Positions 30,245 through 41,073 are shown, counted from the stretch's first letter. The stretch is 64,000 nt of DNA from Neisseria perflava (GCF_002863305.2 NZ_CP136962.1:2046001-2110000); one strand, 5' to 3'. Notes: generated by a model from the sequence alone, not told the origin. Program-made: numbers and translations.

Positions 30245-30715
30245 ATGCCAAGACGTAGAGAAGTCCCTAAGCGCGACGTACTGCCAGATCCTAAATTTGG
30301 CAGCGTTGAGCTGACTAAATTCATGAACGTATTGATGATTGACGGTAAAAAATCTGTTGCAGAACGTATCGTTTACGGTGCGCTGGAACAAATTGAGAAA
30401 AAAACCGGCAAAGTAGCAATCGAAGTATTTAACGAAGCCATTGCAAACGCCAAGCCTATCGTGGAAGTGAAAAGCCGCCGTGTAGGTGGTGCAAACTACC
30501 AAGTTCCTGTTGAAGTTCGTCCTTCACGTCGTCTGGCCTTGGCAATGCGCTGGGTTCGCGATGCGGCCCGTAAACGTGGTGAGAAATCTATGGACCTGCG
30601 TTTGGCAGGCGAATTGATTGATGCGGCTGAAGGTCGTGGCGGTGCGTTGAAAAAACGTGAAGAAGTACACCGCATGGCTGAAGCTAACAAAGCATTCTCT
30701 CACTTCCGTTTCTAA
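30245..30715 (+). CDS. rpsG: 30S ribosomal protein S7
   Basis: The 156-residue head protein starts [20 protein letters not shown] at 30245, following AAAGGAAATTAAA; an upstream in-frame ATG at 30212 is rejected because it would overlap the structured gap. S7 organises the 3' domain of 16S rRNA and is the usual feedback regulator of this operon. Confidence 0.97.
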   Translation: MPRRREVPKRDVLPDPKFGSVELTKFMNVLMIDGKKSVAERIVYGALEQIEKKTGKVAIEVFNEAIANAKPIVEVKSRRVGGANYQVPVEVRPSRRLALAMRWVRDAARKRGEKSMDLRLAGELIDAAEGRGGALKKREEVHRMAEANKAFSHFRF

Positions 30716-30733
30716 TATCGAAAGGCTAACAAA

Positions 30734-32839
30734 ATGGCTCGTAAGACCCCTATCAGCCTGTATCGCAATATCGGTATTTCTGCCCATATTGACGCGGGTA
30801 AAACAACCACAACAGAACGTATTTTGTTCTATACAGGTTTGACTCATAAATTGGGTGAAGTGCATGACGGTGCGGCTACTACCGACTACATGGAACAAGA
30901 GCAAGAGCGTGGTATTACCATTACTTCTGCTGCTGTGACTTCTTATTGGTCCGGTATGGCGAAACAGTTCCCTGAGCACCGTTTCAACATCATCGACACC
31001 CCGGGACACGTTGACTTTACTGTAGAGGTAGAGCGTTCTATGCGTGTATTGGACGGCGCGGTAATGGTTTACTGTGCAGTAGGCGGTGTTCAACCTCAAT
31101 CTGAAACCGTATGGCGTCAAGCTAACAAATACCAAGTACCTCGCTTGGCATTTGTAAACAAAATGGACCGTCAAGGTGCCAACTTCTTCCGCGTTGTTGA
31201 GCAAATGAAAACCCGTTTGCGCGCGAACCCTGTACCTATCGTGATTCCGGTTGGTGCGGAAGATAGCTTCAGCGGTGTTGTTGACTTGTTGAAAATGAAA
31301 TCCATTATTTGGAATGAAGCCGATAAAGGTACAACCTTTACCTATGGCGATATTCCTGCTGAATTGGTTGAGACTGCCGAAGAATGGCGTCAAAACATGA
31401 TTGAAGCCGCAGCAGAAGCCAGCGAAGAATTGATGGATAAATACTTGGGCGGTGATGAGCTGACTGAGGAAGAAATCGTAGGCGCATTGCGTCAACGTAC
31501 TTTGGCTGGTGAAATTCAACCAATGTTGTGCGGTTCAGCATTTAAAAACAAAGGTGTTCAACGTATGTTGGATGCAGTTGTAGAATTGCTGCCTGCTCCT
31601 ACCGACATTCCTCCAGTTCAAGGTGTTAACCCTAACACTGAAGAAGCCGACAGCCGTGAAGCCAGCGATGAAGAGAAATTCTCTGCATTGGCGTTCAAAA
31701 TGTTGAATGATAAATACGTTGGTCAATTGACATTTATCCGCGTTTACTCTGGTGTGGTGAAATCCGGTGATACCGTATTGAACTCTGTAAAAGGTACTCG
31801 CGAACGTATCGGTCGCTTGGTGCAAATGACTGCTGCAGACCGTACTGAAATTGAAGAAGTACGCGCTGGCGACATCGCAGCCGCTATCGGTCTGAAAGAC
31901 GTTACTACTGGTGAGACCTTGTGTGCAGAAAGCGCACCTATCATCTTGGAACGCATGGAATTCCCTGAGCCGGTAATCCATATTGCTGTTGAGCCGAAAA
32001 CCAAAGCCGACCAAGAGAAAATGGGTATCGCCCTGAACCGTCTGGCGAAAGAAGACCCTTCTTTCCGCGTTCGTACAGACGAAGAATCCGGTCAAACCAT
32101 TATTTCCGGTATGGGTGAGTTGCACTTGGAAATTATTGTTGACCGTATGAAACGCGAATTCGGCGTGGAAGCAAACATTGGTGCGCCTCAAGTGGCTTAC
32201 CGTGAAACCATCCGCAAAGAAGTTGAAGCTGAATACAAACATGCCAAACAATCTGGTGGTAAAGGTCAATACGGTCACGTTGTGATCAAAATGGAACCTA
32301 TGGAACCGGGTGGTGCAGGTTACGAATTTATCGACGAAATTAAAGGTGGTGTGATTCCTCGCGAATTCATTCCGTCTGTTGATAAAGGTATCCGCGATAC
32401 CCTGCCTAATGGTATCGTTGCGGGCTACCCAGTAGTTGACGTACGCGTACGTTTGATTTTCGGTTCTTCACACGACGTCGACTCCTCTCAACTGGCCTTC
32501 GAATTGGCTGCTTCCCAAGCCTTCAAAGAAGGTATGCGTAAAGCCAATCCAGCTCTGTTGGAACCAATCATGGCAGTTGAAGTGGAAACCCCTGAAGAAT
32601 ACATGGGTGACGTAATGGGCGACTTGAACCGTCGCCGCGGCGTCGTATTGGGTATGGATGATGACGGTATCGGCGGTAAAAAAGTCCGTGCCGAAGTGCC
32701 TCTGGCAGAAATGTTCGGTTATTCTACCGACCTGCGTTCTGCAACCCAAGGTCGCGCTACTTACTCTATGGAGTTCAAGAAATATTCTGAAGCTCCTGCA
32801 CACATAGCTGCTGCTGTAACTGAAGCCCGTAAAGGCTAA
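30734..32839 (+). CDS. fusA: Elongation factor G
   Basis: This 701-residue GTPase drives ribosomal translocation. G1 [14 protein letters not shown]3 DTPGHVDF and G4 NKMD are present, followed by domains II-V including the conserved [15 protein letters not shown]. It is second to last before tuf copy 2 in the operon. AAAGGCTAACAAA provides the ribosome-binding site. Confidence 0.98.
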   Translation: MARKTPISLYRNIGISAHIDAGKTTTTERILFYTGLTHKLGEVHDGAATTDYMEQEQERGITITSAAVTSYWSGMAKQFPEHRFNIIDTPGHVDFTVEVERSMRVLDGAVMVYCAVGGVQPQSETVWRQANKYQVPRLAFVNKMDRQGANFFRVVEQMKTRLRANPVPIVIPVGAEDSFSGVVDLLKMKSIIWNEADKGTTFTYGDIPAELVETAEEWRQNMIEAAAEASEELMDKYLGGDELTEEEIVGALRQRTLAGEIQPMLCGSAFKNKGVQRMLDAVVELLPAPTDIPPVQGVNPNTEEADSREASDEEKFSALAFKMLNDKYVGQLTFIRVYSGVVKSGDTVLNSVKGTRERIGRLVQMTAADRTEIEEVRAGDIAAAIGLKDVTTGETLCAESAPIILERMEFPEPVIHIAVEPKTKADQEKMGIALNRLAKEDPSFRVRTDEESGQTIISGMGELHLEIIVDRMKREFGVEANIGAPQVAYRETIRKEVEAEYKHAKQSGGKGQYGHVVIKMEPMEPGGAGYEFIDEIKGGVIPREFIPSVDKGIRDTLPNGIVAGYPVVDVRVRLIFGSSHDVDSSQLAFELAASQAFKEGMRKANPALLEPIMAVEVETPEEYMGDVMGDLNRRRGVVLGMDDDGIGGKKVRAEVPLAEMFGYSTDLRSATQGRATYSMEFKKYSEAPAHIAAAVTEARKG

Positions 32840-32849
32840 TCAGGCAAAT

Positions 32850-32890
32850 AGGTCGTCTGAAAGGCTGAAATGATTTTTCAGACGGCCTCT
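32850..32890 (+). terminator. Inverted DUS pair between fusA and tuf
   Basis: AGGTCGTCTGAAA (variant arm, 32850-32862) faces TTTTCAGACGGCCT (32877-32890). The order is that of a terminator, but the following CTGTTC has few U residues. It may partly attenuate entry into tuf. Confidence 0.45.
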
Positions 32891-32927
32891 GTTCTTTAAT
32901 CGATCTTTAATGTAAAGGAATTAGCTC

Positions 32928-34112
32928 ATGGCTAAGGAAAAATTTGAACGTAGCAAACCGCACGTAAACGTTGGCACCATCGGTCACGTTGACCATGGTA
33001 AAACCACTCTGACTGCTGCTTTGACTACTATTTTGGCTAAAAAATTCGGTGGCGCTGCAAAAGCTTACGACCAAATCGACAACGCTCCTGAAGAAAAAGC
33101 TCGTGGTATTACCATTAATACCTCACACGTAGAATACGAAACTGAAACCCGTCACTACGCACACGTAGACTGCCCGGGCCACGCCGACTACGTTAAAAAC
33201 ATGATTACCGGTGCTGCCCAAATGGACGGTGCGATCTTGGTATGTTCCGCAGCTGACGGTCCTATGCCACAAACTCGCGAACACATCCTGTTGGCTCGCC
33301 AAGTAGGTGTGCCTTACATCATCGTATTCATGAATAAATGCGACATGGTTGACGATGCCGAGTTGTTGGAACTGGTTGAAATGGAAATCCGTGACTTGTT
33401 GTCAAGCTACGACTTCCCAGGCGATGACTGCCCAATCGTACAAGGTTCTGCACTGAAAGCTTTGGAAGGTGACGCTGGTTACGAAGAAAAAATCTTCGAA
33501 TTGGCTGCTGCTTTGGACAGCTACATCCCAACACCTGAGCGTGCTGTGGACAAACCTTTCTTGTTGCCTATCGAAGACGTATTCTCTATCTCTGGCCGTG
33601 GTACAGTAGTAACTGGTCGTGTAGAGCGCGGTATCATCCACGTTGGTGACGAGATCGAAATCGTAGGTCTGAAAGAAACTCAAAAAACCACTTGTACCGG
33701 TGTTGAAATGTTCCGCAAACTGCTGGACGAAGGTCAAGCTGGTGACAACGTAGGTGTATTGCTGCGTGGTACTAAACGTGAAGACGTAGAGCGTGGTCAA
33801 GTATTGGCTAAACCAGGTACGATCACTCCTCACACCAAGTTCAAAGCAGAAGTATACGTACTGAGCAAAGAAGAGGGTGGTCGTCACACTCCATTCTTTG
33901 CTAACTACCGTCCACAATTCTACTTCCGTACTACTGACGTAACTGGTGCAGTTACTTTGGAAGAAGGCGTAGAAATGGTAATGCCAGGTGAGAACGTAAC
34001 CATTACTGTAGAACTGATTGCGCCTATCGCTATGGAAGAAGGTCTGCGCTTTGCGATTCGCGAAGGTGGTCGTACCGTAGGTGCGGGTGTGGTTTCTTCT
34101 GTAATCGCTTAA
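32928..34112 (+). CDS. tuf: Elongation factor Tu, copy 2
   Basis: This encodes the same 394-residue protein as the gene at 16208, and the nucleotide sequences look identical from ATG to stop. Flanking bases differ at once on both sides. It sits in the classic fusA-tuf position of the str operon, 17 bp before rpsJ. Its ribosome-binding site (AAAGGAATTAGCTC) differs from that of copy 1, so the two can be translated at different rates. Confidence 0.98.
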   Translation: MAKEKFERSKPHVNVGTIGHVDHGKTTLTAALTTILAKKFGGAAKAYDQIDNAPEEKARGITINTSHVEYETETRHYAHVDCPGHADYVKNMITGAAQMDGAILVCSAADGPMPQTREHILLARQVGVPYIIVFMNKCDMVDDAELLELVEMEIRDLLSSYDFPGDDCPIVQGSALKALEGDAGYEEKIFELAAALDSYIPTPERAVDKPFLLPIEDVFSISGRGTVVTGRVERGIIHVGDEIEIVGLKETQKTTCTGVEMFRKLLDEGQAGDNVGVLLRGTKREDVERGQVLAKPGTITPHTKFKAEVYVLSKEEGGRHTPFFANYRPQFYFRTTDVTGAVTLEEGVEMVMPGENVTITVELIAPIAMEEGLRFAIREGGRTVGAGVVSSVIA

Positions 34113-34129
34113 TTGAGGGATATTGATAA

Positions 34130-34441
34130 ATGGCAAACCAAAAAATCCGTATCCGCCTGAAAGCTTATGATTACAGTCTGATTGACCGTTCTGCGCAAGA
34201 AATCGTTGAAACTGCCAAACGTACTGGCGCTGTTGTTAAAGGTCCGATTCCTTTGCCAACTAAAATCGAACGTTTCAACATCTTGCGTTCTCCTCACGTG
34301 AACAAAACTTCTCGTGAACAATTGGAAATCCGTACCCACTTGCGTCTGATGGACATCGTGGACTGGACTGACAAAACTACTGATGCACTGATGAAACTGG
34401 ATCTTCCAGCGGGTGTGGATGTAGAAATTAAAGTTCAATAA
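34130..34441 (+). CDS. rpsJ: 30S ribosomal protein S10 (NusE)
   Basis: The 103-residue protein begins [20 protein letters not shown] and has [23 protein letters not shown], the family core. Besides its ribosomal role it acts as NusE in antitermination. Unusually for the S10 series, a strong terminator follows, so rpsJ is grouped with tuf rather than rplC. Confidence 0.97.
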   Translation: MANQKIRIRLKAYDYSLIDRSAQEIVETAKRTGAVVKGPIPLPTKIERFNILRSPHVNKTSREQLEIRTHLRLMDIVDWTDKTTDALMKLDLPAGVDVEIKVQ

Positions 34442-34450
34442 GAACTGAAA

Positions 34451-34480
34451 AACCGAACAGCTTAGCTGTTCGGTTTTTTA
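34451..34480 (+). terminator. Terminator after rpsJ
   Basis: AACCGAACAGC and GCTGTTCGGTT form an 11-bp stem around TTA, followed by six T. It splits rpsJ from rplC. Confidence 0.9.
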
Positions 34481-34489
34481 TAGAATTCT

Positions 34490-34512
34490 TAGGCCGTCTG
34501 AAAATTTTCAGA
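34490..34512 (+). repeat. DUS with a degenerate partner upstream of the rplC promoter
   Basis: AGGCCGTCTGAAA (34491-34503) is followed by TTTTCAGA, giving the palindrome TCTGAAAATTTTCAGA but without the rest of the second DUS. It looks like a partly decayed inverted pair. Confidence 0.5.
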
Positions 34513-34573
34513 TATTTGGCAACACTTCATCCGAAAAAAATGACGGTTTTAAGAAGTTAAATTGAAATTTTTG

Positions 34574-34603
34574 TTGATATTTCTTTGATTTGTCAATTAT
34601 AAT
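34574..34603 (+). promoter_or_regulatory. Promoter of the rplC-led S10 operon
   Basis: TTGATA (34574-34579) and a consensus TATAAT (34598-34603) are 18 bp apart, 90 bp before rplC. A leader of about 80 nt remains, where L4-type feedback could act. Confidence 0.7.
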
Positions 34604-34692
34604 GGCGGACTTGGTACATCCGTATCAAGTTTAACTTTGTCTGAAAGGCAGGCCAATCGTAGCCCGCCCCTTTACTTAAAAGGAAAATAATC

Positions 34693-35337
34693 ATGACTTT
34701 AGGTCTGGTTGGACGCAAAGTTGGTATGACTCGCGTGTTCGACGAACAGGGTGTTTCTGTTCCGGTAACTGTTTTGGATATGTCTGCCAACCGCGTTACA
34801 CAAGTGAAATCCAAAGATACTGACGGCTACACTGCTGTACAAGTTACCTTTGGTCAGAAAAAAGCTAATCGTGTCAACAAAACTGAAGCCGGTCACTTTG
34901 CTAAAGCAGGTGTTGAAGCTGGTCGCGGTTTGGTTGAGTTTGCTTTGACTGAAGAAAAACTGGCTGAATTGAAAGCCGGTGATGAAATTACCGTTTCTAT
35001 GTTTGAAGTTGGTCAATTGGTAGATGTAACCGGTACCTCTAAAGGTAAAGGTTTCTCTGGTACGATCAAACGTCATAACTTCGGTGCTCAACGTACTTCC
35101 CACGGTAACTCCCGTTCCCACCGTGTTCCTGGTTCTATCGGTATGGCACAAGACCCTGGTCGCGTGTTCCCTGGTAAGCGTATGGCAGGTCAATACGGCA
35201 ACACTAAAGCAACTGTTCAAAAATTGGAAGTTGTGCGTGTTGATGCTGAACGCCAACTCTTGTTGGTTAAAGGTGCTGTTCCGGGTTCGGTTAACAGTGA
35301 CGTCGTGGTTCGTCCTAGCGTGAAAGTAGGTGCGTAA
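34693..35337 (+). CDS. rplC: 50S ribosomal protein L3
   Basis: This 214-residue protein reaches the peptidyl transferase centre. It has [18 protein letters not shown] at the N-terminus and the family motif [24 protein letters not shown]. It is the first gene after the S10 operon promoter. Its stop codon overlaps the rplD start by one base (TAATG). Confidence 0.97.
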   Translation: MTLGLVGRKVGMTRVFDEQGVSVPVTVLDMSANRVTQVKSKDTDGYTAVQVTFGQKKANRVNKTEAGHFAKAGVEAGRGLVEFALTEEKLAELKAGDEITVSMFEVGQLVDVTGTSKGKGFSGTIKRHNFGAQRTSHGNSRSHRVPGSIGMAQDPGRVFPGKRMAGQYGNTKATVQKLEVVRVDAERQLLLVKGAVPGSVNSDVVVRPSVKVGA

Positions 35338-35957
35338 TGGAATTGAAAGTAATTGACGCTAAAGGACAAGTATCTGGCAGCTTGGCTGTTTCTGATGCTT
35401 TGTTTGCTCGTGAATACAATGAAGCTCTGGTTCACCAACTGGTTACTGCTTACTTGGCAAATGCCCGTTCTGGTAATCGTGCTCAAAAAACTCGTGCCGA
35501 AGTAAACCACTCTACTAAAAAACCATGGCGCCAAAAAGGTACCGGTCGTGCTCGCTCCGGTATGACTTCTTCTCCGCTGTGGCGTAAAGGTGGTCGTGCA
35601 TTCCCAAACAAACCTGACGAAAACTTTACTCAAAAAGTGAACCGTAAAATGTACCGTGCCGGTATGGCGACTATTTTGTCCCAATTGGCTCGTGACGAAC
35701 GTTTGTTTGCAATCGAAGCATTGACTGCTGAAACTCCTAAAACCAAAGTTTTTGCCGAACAAGTGAAAAACTTGGGTTTGGAGCAAGTGCTGTTTGTAAC
35801 TAAACAGCTCGACGAGAATGTTTACTTGGCTTCACGCAACTTGCCTAACGTATTGGTTTTGGAAGCTCAACAAGTTGATCCTTACAGCTTGCTGCGTTAC
35901 AAAAAAGTCGTTATCACTAAAGATGCAGTTGCACAATTAGAGGAGCAATGGGTATGA
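35337..35957 (+). CDS. rplD: 50S ribosomal protein L4
   Basis: The 206-residue protein has the exit-tunnel loop with [20 protein letters not shown]. In E. coli L4 is the feedback regulator of this operon. It is coupled to rplC by a one-base overlap, and its 3' end overlaps rplW. Confidence 0.97.
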   Translation: MELKVIDAKGQVSGSLAVSDALFAREYNEALVHQLVTAYLANARSGNRAQKTRAEVNHSTKKPWRQKGTGRARSGMTSSPLWRKGGRAFPNKPDENFTQKVNRKMYRAGMATILSQLARDERLFAIEALTAETPKTKVFAEQVKNLGLEQVLFVTKQLDENVYLASRNLPNVLVLEAQQVDPYSLLRYKKVVITKDAVAQLEEQWV

Positions 35958-36268
35958 ATCAACAACGTTTGACTCAAGTAATCTTGGCACCTATCGTTTC
36001 TGAAAAAAGCAACGTATTGGCTGAAAAACGTAACCAAATGACGTTTAAAGTTTTGGCAAATGCAACCAAACCTGAAATTAAAGCGGCTGTTGAGCTGCTG
36101 TTCGGCGTTCAAGTTGCAGACGTTACTACTGTTACCATTAAAGGTAAAGTTAAACGTTTTGGTCGCACTTTAGGTCGTCGCAGCGATGTTAAAAAGGCTT
36201 ATATAAGCTTGGCTGCCGGTCAAGAGTTGGATTTGGAAGCCGCTGCTGCAGCTGCAGATAAGGAATAA
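35954..36268 (+). CDS. rplW: 50S ribosomal protein L23
   Basis: This 104-residue protein at the tunnel exit docks the signal recognition particle and trigger factor. The start [18 protein letters not shown] at 35954 is preferred over the ATG at 35948 because AGAGGAG lies 8 nt before the former and only 2 nt before the latter. The start overlaps the rplD stop (ATGA-type overlap). An Ala-rich tail ([10 protein letters not shown]) extends the C-terminus. Confidence 0.94.
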   Translation: MNQQRLTQVILAPIVSEKSNVLAEKRNQMTFKVLANATKPEIKAAVELLFGVQVADVTTVTIKGKVKRFGRTLGRRSDVKKAYISLAAGQELDLEAAAAAADKE

Positions 36269-36273
36269 ACAAA

Positions 36274-37107
36274 ATGGCAATCGTTAAAATGAAGCCGACC
36301 TCTGCAGGCCGTCGCGGCATGGTTCGCGTGGTAACAGAAGGTTTGCACAAAGGTGCACCTTATGCACCTCTGCTGGAAAAGAAAAATTCTACTGCCGGTC
36401 GTAACAACAATGGTCATATCACTACCCGTCATAAAGGCGGTGGTCATAAACATCATTACCGCGTAGTAGATTTTAAACGTAACAAAGACGGTATCCCTGC
36501 AAAAGTAGAGCGTATCGAATATGACCCTAACCGTACTGCATTTATCGCATTGTTGTGCTATGCAGATGGTGAGCGTCGCTACATCATTGCTCCTCGTGGT
36601 ATTCAAGCCGGTACAGTATTGGTTTCCGGTGCTGAAGCTGCTATCAAAGTAGGTAACACTCTGCCGATCCGCAATATTCCTGTTGGTACAACTATTCACT
36701 GTATCGAAATGAAACCTGGTAAAGGTGCGCAAATTGCACGTTCTGCTGGTGCTTCTGCGGTATTGCTTGCAAAAGAAGGCGCTTACGCACAAGTTCGTTT
36801 GCGTTCTGGTGAAGTGCGCAAAATTAGCGTGAATTGCCGTGCAACTATCGGTGAAGTTGGTAACGAAGAACAAAGCCTGAAAAAAATCGGTAAAGCTGGT
36901 GCTAACCGCTGGCGTGGTATTCGTCCGACCGTTCGTGGTGTTGTAATGAACCCTGTTGATCACCCACATGGTGGTGGTGAAGGCCGTACTGGTGAGGCTC
37001 GCGAACCGGTTAGCCCATGGGGTACTCCTGCTAAGGGCTACCGCACTCGTAATAATAAACGCACGGATAACATGATTGTTCGTCGTCGTTACTCAAATAA
37101 AGGTTAA
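36274..37107 (+). CDS. rplB: 50S ribosomal protein L2
   Basis: The 277-residue core protein contacts 23S rRNA at the subunit bridge and peptidyl transferase region. Features include [22 protein letters not shown] and the conserved [18 protein letters not shown] near the C-terminus with the functionally critical histidine. It lies 5 bp after rplW. Confidence 0.97.
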   Translation: MAIVKMKPTSAGRRGMVRVVTEGLHKGAPYAPLLEKKNSTAGRNNNGHITTRHKGGGHKHHYRVVDFKRNKDGIPAKVERIEYDPNRTAFIALLCYADGERRYIIAPRGIQAGTVLVSGAEAAIKVGNTLPIRNIPVGTTIHCIEMKPGKGAQIARSAGASAVLLAKEGAYAQVRLRSGEVRKISVNCRATIGEVGNEEQSLKKIGKAGANRWRGIRPTVRGVVMNPVDHPHGGGEGRTGEAREPVSPWGTPAKGYRTRNNKRTDNMIVRRRYSNKG

Positions 37108-37112
37108 TTAGT

Positions 37113-37391
37113 ATGGCTCGTTCATTAAAAAAAGGCCCATATGTAGACCTGCATTTGCTGAAAAAAGTAGATGCTGCTCGTGCAAGCAACGACAAACGCC
37201 CAATTAAAACTTGGTCACGTCGTTCTACCATTTTGCCTGATTTCATCGGTCTAACTATCGCTGTTCACAACGGTCGCTCTCACGTGCCTGTGTTCATCAG
37301 CGACAACATGGTTGGTCATAAATTAGGTGAGTTCTCATTGACCCGTACCTTTAAAGGCCACTTGGCTGATAAAAAGGCTAAAAAGAAATAA
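37113..37391 (+). CDS. rpsS: 30S ribosomal protein S19
   Basis: This 92-residue head protein begins [18 protein letters not shown] and carries the signature [28 protein letters not shown] segment. It forms a complex with S13. It lies 5 bp after rplB. Confidence 0.97.
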   Translation: MARSLKKGPYVDLHLLKKVDAARASNDKRPIKTWSRRSTILPDFIGLTIAVHNGRSHVPVFISDNMVGHKLGEFSLTRTFKGHLADKKAKKK

Positions 37392-37399
37392 GGTGAATC

Positions 37400-37729
37400 A
37401 TGAGAGTAAGTGCACAACATAAAAACGCCCGTATTTCAGCTCAAAAAGCTCGTTTGGTAGCTGATTTGATTCGTGGTAAAGACGTTGCCCAAGCTTTGAA
37501 TATCTTGGCATTCAGCCCTAAAAAAGGTGCTGAGCTGATTAAAAAAGTGTTGGAATCAGCAATCGCCAATGCCGAGCACAACAATGGTGCTGACATTGAC
37601 GAACTGAAAGTGGTAACTATCTTTGTTGACAAAGGCCCAAGCTTGAAACGTTTCCAAGCTCGTGCCAAAGGTCGCGGTAACCGCATCGAGAAACAAACTT
37701 GTCATATTAACGTGACAGTGGGCAACTAA
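37400..37729 (+). CDS. rplV: 50S ribosomal protein L22
   Basis: The 109-residue protein lines the exit tunnel with L4. It opens with [20 protein letters not shown] and ends with the tunnel hairpin [20 protein letters not shown]. Length is normal. It lies 8 bp after rpsS. Confidence 0.97.
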   Translation: MRVSAQHKNARISAQKARLVADLIRGKDVAQALNILAFSPKKGAELIKKVLESAIANAEHNNGADIDELKVVTIFVDKGPSLKRFQARAKGRGNRIEKQTCHINVTVGN

Positions 37730-37738
37730 GGAAAAGCT

Positions 37739-38431
37739 ATGGGACAAAAGATTAACCCTACAGGCTTTCGCCTGGCGGTAACTAAAGACTGGGCTTCAAA
37801 ATGGTTTGCTAAAAGCACCGACTTTTCTACTGTTTTGAAACAAGATATTGATGTTCGTAACTACTTGCGTAAAAAACTGGCTAATGCTTCAGTTGGTCGC
37901 GTAGTGATCGAGCGTCCTGCTAAATCTGCACGTATTACCATTCACTCTGCTCGTCCAGGTGTGGTTATTGGTAAAAAAGGCGAAGATATCGAAATCTTGA
38001 AACGTGACTTGCAAGCTCTGATGGGTGTGCCTGTTCATGTAAATATTGAAGAGATTCGCCGTCCTGAATTGGATGCGCAAATCATTGCTGATGGTATTGC
38101 CCAGCAGCTTGAAAAACGTGTTCAATTCCGTCGCGCTATGAAACGTGCAATGCAAAATGCAATGCGTTCTGGTGCTAAAGGCATCAAGATCATGACTTCA
38201 GGCCGTCTGAATGGTGCTGATATTGCTCGTAGCGAATGGTACCGTGAAGGTCGTGTACCTTTGCATACTTTGCGTGCGAACGTGGATTATGCAACTAGCG
38301 AAGCACACACTACTTATGGTGTACTGGGTCTGAAAGTTTGGGTTTATACAGAAGGTAATATTAAATCTTCTAAACCTGAGCATGAGAAGAAACAAAGAAA
38401 GGCAGGTGGACGTAATGCTGCAGCCAACTAG
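37739..38431 (+). CDS. rpsC: 30S ribosomal protein S3
   Basis: This 230-residue protein sits at the mRNA entry site. It shows [21 protein letters not shown], a KH domain with [17 protein letters not shown], and a basic tail ([19 protein letters not shown]). The 3' end overlaps rplP by 17 bp. Confidence 0.97.
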   Translation: MGQKINPTGFRLAVTKDWASKWFAKSTDFSTVLKQDIDVRNYLRKKLANASVGRVVIERPAKSARITIHSARPGVVIGKKGEDIEILKRDLQALMGVPVHVNIEEIRRPELDAQIIADGIAQQLEKRVQFRRAMKRAMQNAMRSGAKGIKIMTSGRLNGADIARSEWYREGRVPLHTLRANVDYATSEAHTTYGVLGLKVWVYTEGNIKSSKPEHEKKQRKAGGRNAAAN

Positions 38432-38831
38432 ACTGAAATATCGCAAGCAACAAAAAGGTCGCAACACCGGTATTGCTACTCGCGGTAACAAAGTAAGTTT
38501 CGGTGAGTTCGGTTTGAAAGCCGTAGGCCGTGGTCGTTTGACTGCCCGCCAAATCGAAGCTGCTCGTCGTACTATGACTCGTCATATTAAACGTGGCGGT
38601 CGTATTTGGATTCGTGTATTCCCTGATAAACCAATTACTGAGAAACCTATTCAAGTTCGTATGGGTGGCGGTAAAGGTAATGTGGAATATTACATTGCTG
38701 AAGTTAAACCAGGCAAAGTATTGTACGAAATGGACGGTGTTCCTGAGTCTTTGGCTCGTGAAGCATTTGAATTGGCCGCTGCCAAATTGCCTATTCCTAC
38801 AACCTTTGTAGTAAGACAGGTGGGTCAATAA
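38415..38831 (+). CDS. rplP: 50S ribosomal protein L16
   Basis: The 138-residue protein binds near the A-site tRNA. The family start [19 protein letters not shown] is at 38415 after GGCAGGTGGACGTA; the in-frame ATG at 38382 would add 11 residues overlapping rpsC and is rejected. The stop overlaps the rpmC start by one base. Confidence 0.96.
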   Translation: MLQPTRLKYRKQQKGRNTGIATRGNKVSFGEFGLKAVGRGRLTARQIEAARRTMTRHIKRGGRIWIRVFPDKPITEKPIQVRMGGGKGNVEYYIAEVKPGKVLYEMDGVPESLAREAFELAAAKLPIPTTFVVRQVGQ

Positions 38832-39022
38832 TGAAAGCAAATGAATTGAAAGACAAATCTATTGAGCAATTAAACTCTGATTTGTTGGACTTGTTGAAAG
38901 CTCAGTTTGGCTTACGCATGCAAAATGCAACCGGTCAGTTGGGTAAATCTAGCGAGTTGAAACGTGTACGTCGCGATATTGCTCGTATTAAAACCATTTT
39001 AACTGAAAAAGGTGCTAAGTAA
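38831..39022 (+). CDS. rpmC: 50S ribosomal protein L29
   Basis: This 63-residue two-helix protein near the tunnel exit opens [20 protein letters not shown] and has [15 protein letters not shown]. It is joined by one-base overlaps to rplP before and rpsQ after. Confidence 0.96.
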   Translation: MKANELKDKSIEQLNSDLLDLLKAQFGLRMQNATGQLGKSSELKRVRRDIARIKTILTEKGAK

Positions 39023-39285
39023 TGAGCGAAGCTAAAAATGTTCGTACTTTGCAAGGCAAAGTGGTAAGCGACAAAATGGACAAAACTGTTACAGTATTGG
39101 TTGAGCGTAAAGTTAAACACCCTCTGTACGGTAAAATTATTCGTTTATCAACTAAAATCCATGCTCATGATGAAAACAATCAATATGGCATTGGTGATGT
39201 AGTGGTAATCGAGGAATCTCGTCCTTTGTCAAAAACCAAGTCTTGGGTTGTGAAAGAATTGGTTGAGAAAGCGCGTACTGTTTGA
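39022..39285 (+). CDS. rpsQ: 30S ribosomal protein S17
   Basis: The 87-residue primary 16S-binding protein has [22 protein letters not shown] and [19 protein letters not shown]. It is the last gene of the S10 unit; a 227-bp structured gap follows. Confidence 0.97.
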   Translation: MSEAKNVRTLQGKVVSDKMDKTVTVLVERKVKHPLYGKIIRLSTKIHAHDENNQYGIGDVVVIEESRPLSKTKSWVVKELVEKARTV

Positions 39286-39512
39286 TTTAAAACACAGTAA
39301 TGTAGCTTAATAAGAAACGAAGTCTTGCAGCAAAGTTAATTTGCGTGTAAACTTCGTTTCTTATCTTCCAGCTTCTTATGGAAGTTTCTCTCCCTTCGGG
39401 ATCCAAGACTGGTTTACTAGAACCGTGATGGTTTCATTTAATAAGCAGCTTAAAGTAAGGTGCGAGTTATATGAAAGTGGTAAATTAAGTTGGTTAATTT
39501 AAAGGTACTAAT
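39286..39512 (+). promoter_or_regulatory. Structured rpsQ-rplN gap (S10/spc operon boundary)
   Basis: No gene is visible in these 227 bp. A perfect 14-bp inverted repeat, ATAAGAAACGAAGT (39310-39323) / its complement (39351-39364), has GCAAA/TTTGC nested in its loop. Two more hairpins follow: CTTCCA/TGGAAG (39365-39384) and TCCC-TTC-GGGA (39391-39401). An 8-bp repeat TAAATTAA/TTAATTTA (39481-39501) lies next to the rplN start. In E. coli the spc promoter lies at this boundary. I could not choose a clear promoter here. Confidence 0.6.
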
Positions 39513-39881
39513 ATGATTCAAATGCAGACCATCTTAGATGTGGCTGATAACTCTGGTGCGCGTCGCGTAATGTGCATCAAAGTATTGGGCGGATCTAAGC
39601 GTCGCTACGCTTCTGTTGGCGACATTATTAAAGTTGCAGTTAAAGATGCAGCCCCACGTGGTCGTGTCAAAAAAGGTGATGTATACAATGCGGTAGTTGT
39701 TCGTACTGCTAAGGGTGTGCGTCGTCCTGATGGTGCGTTAATTAAATTCGATAACAATGCTGCTGTGTTATTGAATAATAAACTTGAACCTTTGGGTACT
39801 CGTATTTTTGGTCCGGTAACCCGTGAATTGCGTACTGAGCGATTTATGAAAATCGTTTCATTGGCGCCTGAAGTATTATAA
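39513..39881 (+). CDS. rplN: 50S ribosomal protein L14
   Basis: The 122-residue protein opens [27 protein letters not shown] and has [21 protein letters not shown], the family signature. It sits at the subunit interface (bridge B8). It is the first gene of the spc-type series, after a long structured leader. Confidence 0.97.
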   Translation: MIQMQTILDVADNSGARRVMCIKVLGGSKRRYASVGDIIKVAVKDAAPRGRVKKGDVYNAVVVRTAKGVRRPDGALIKFDNNAAVLLNNKLEPLGTRIFGPVTRELRTERFMKIVSLAPEVL

Positions 39882-39892
39882 GGAATAGCGCG

Positions 39893-40216
39893 ATGAATAA
39901 AATCATTAAAGGCGATCAGGTTGTAGTGATTACCGGTAAAGATAAAGGTAAGCAAGGTCAAGTAGTTCGAGTGTTGGGTGATAAAGTTGTTGTTGAGGGT
40001 GTTAATGTTGTAAAACGCCATCAAAAACCTAACCCAATGCGCGGTATTGAGGGTGGTATTATTACTAAAGAAATGCCTTTGGATATTTCTAATGTTGCAA
40101 TCCTGAATCCGGAAACTAATAAAGCAGACCGTGTTGGTATTAAGCTGATTGAAAATGAAGGCAAAGTTAAACGCGTTCGTTTCTTCAAATCAAATGGCTC
40201 TATCATTGGAGCATAA
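39893..40216 (+). CDS. rplX: 50S ribosomal protein L24
   Basis: This 107-residue assembly-initiator protein has an N-terminal KOW motif ([20 protein letters not shown]) and binds early 23S rRNA. It lies 11 bp after rplN; AAGGAATAGCGCG precedes the start. Confidence 0.97.
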   Translation: MNKIIKGDQVVVITGKDKGKQGQVVRVLGDKVVVEGVNVVKRHQKPNPMRGIEGGIITKEMPLDISNVAILNPETNKADRVGIKLIENEGKVKRVRFFKSNGSIIGA

Positions 40217-40225
40217 GGAGATAAC

Positions 40226-40765
40226 ATGGCTCGTTTGAGAGAGTTTTATAAAGATACAGTTGTTCCTGAATTGGTTAAACAATTTGGTTACAAATCAGTA
40301 ATGGAAGTTCCACGTATTGAAAAAATCACCTTGAATATGGGTGTAGGTGAAGCTGTTGCTGATAAAAAAGTTATGGAACACGCTGTTTCTGATTTAGAGA
40401 AAATTGCTGGTCAAAAACCAGTTGTTACTGTTGCTCGTAAATCTATCGCAGGTTTTAAAATCCGTGATAACTATCCAGTTGGTTGCAAAGTAACATTGCG
40501 TCGTGATCAAATGTTTGAATTTTTAGATCGTTTGATTACTATTGCATTGCCTCGCGTACGTGACTTCCGTGGTGTAAGCGGTAAATCATTTGATGGTCGT
40601 GGCAATTACAATATGGGCGTTCGTGAGCAAATTATTTTCCCGGAAATTGAATACGATAAAATCGATGCTTTGCGTGGTTTGAATATTACTATTACAACTA
40701 CTGCAAAAACTGATGAAGAAGCGAAAGCTTTGTTGTCACTGTTCAAGTTTCCGTTTAAAGGATAA
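40226..40765 (+). CDS. rplE: 50S ribosomal protein L5
   Basis: The 179-residue protein binds 5S rRNA and contacts P-site tRNA. It has [40 protein letters not shown] and [19 protein letters not shown]. Length is normal. In E. coli S8 represses this operon near the L5 start; no test of that here. Confidence 0.97.
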   Translation: MARLREFYKDTVVPELVKQFGYKSVMEVPRIEKITLNMGVGEAVADKKVMEHAVSDLEKIAGQKPVVTVARKSIAGFKIRDNYPVGCKVTLRRDQMFEFLDRLITIALPRVRDFRGVSGKSFDGRGNYNMGVREQIIFPEIEYDKIDALRGLNITITTTAKTDEEAKALLSLFKFPFKG

Positions 40766-40767
40766 TC

Positions 40768-41073
40768 ATGGCTAAGAAAGCACTTATTAATCGTGAGCTG
40801 AAACGTCAAGCATTGGCGAAAAAGTTTGCAGCTAAACGTGAGGCAATTTTCGCTGTTATTAATGATGCTAATGCGACTGAAGAAGAACGTTTTGAGGCAC
40901 GTTTGAAATTTCAATCCATTCCTCGTAATGCAGCACCTGTACGTCAACGTCGTCGTTGTGCTTTAACAGGTCGTCCTCGTGGCACTTTCCGTAAATTTGG
41001 TTTGGGCCGTATTAAAATCCGTGAAATCGCTATGCGTGGCGAGATCCCTGGTGTTGTTAAAGCTAGCTGGTAA
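40768..41073 (+). CDS. rpsN: 30S ribosomal protein S14
   Basis: The 101-residue long form of S14 lacks the two CxxC zinc motifs of the short form. The signature [23 protein letters not shown] is present. It lies 2 bp after rplE, suggesting translational coupling. Confidence 0.97.
   Translation: MAKKALINRELKRQALAKKFAAKREAIFAVINDANATEEERFEARLKFQSIPRNAAPVRQRRRCALTGRPRGTFRKFGLGRIKIREIAMRGEIPGVVKASW

Noticed and set aside
33402..34136. A 244-codon minus-strand frame, repeated opposite both tuf genes
   Set aside because: It is the antisense of tuf; its duplication only reflects the duplicated gene.
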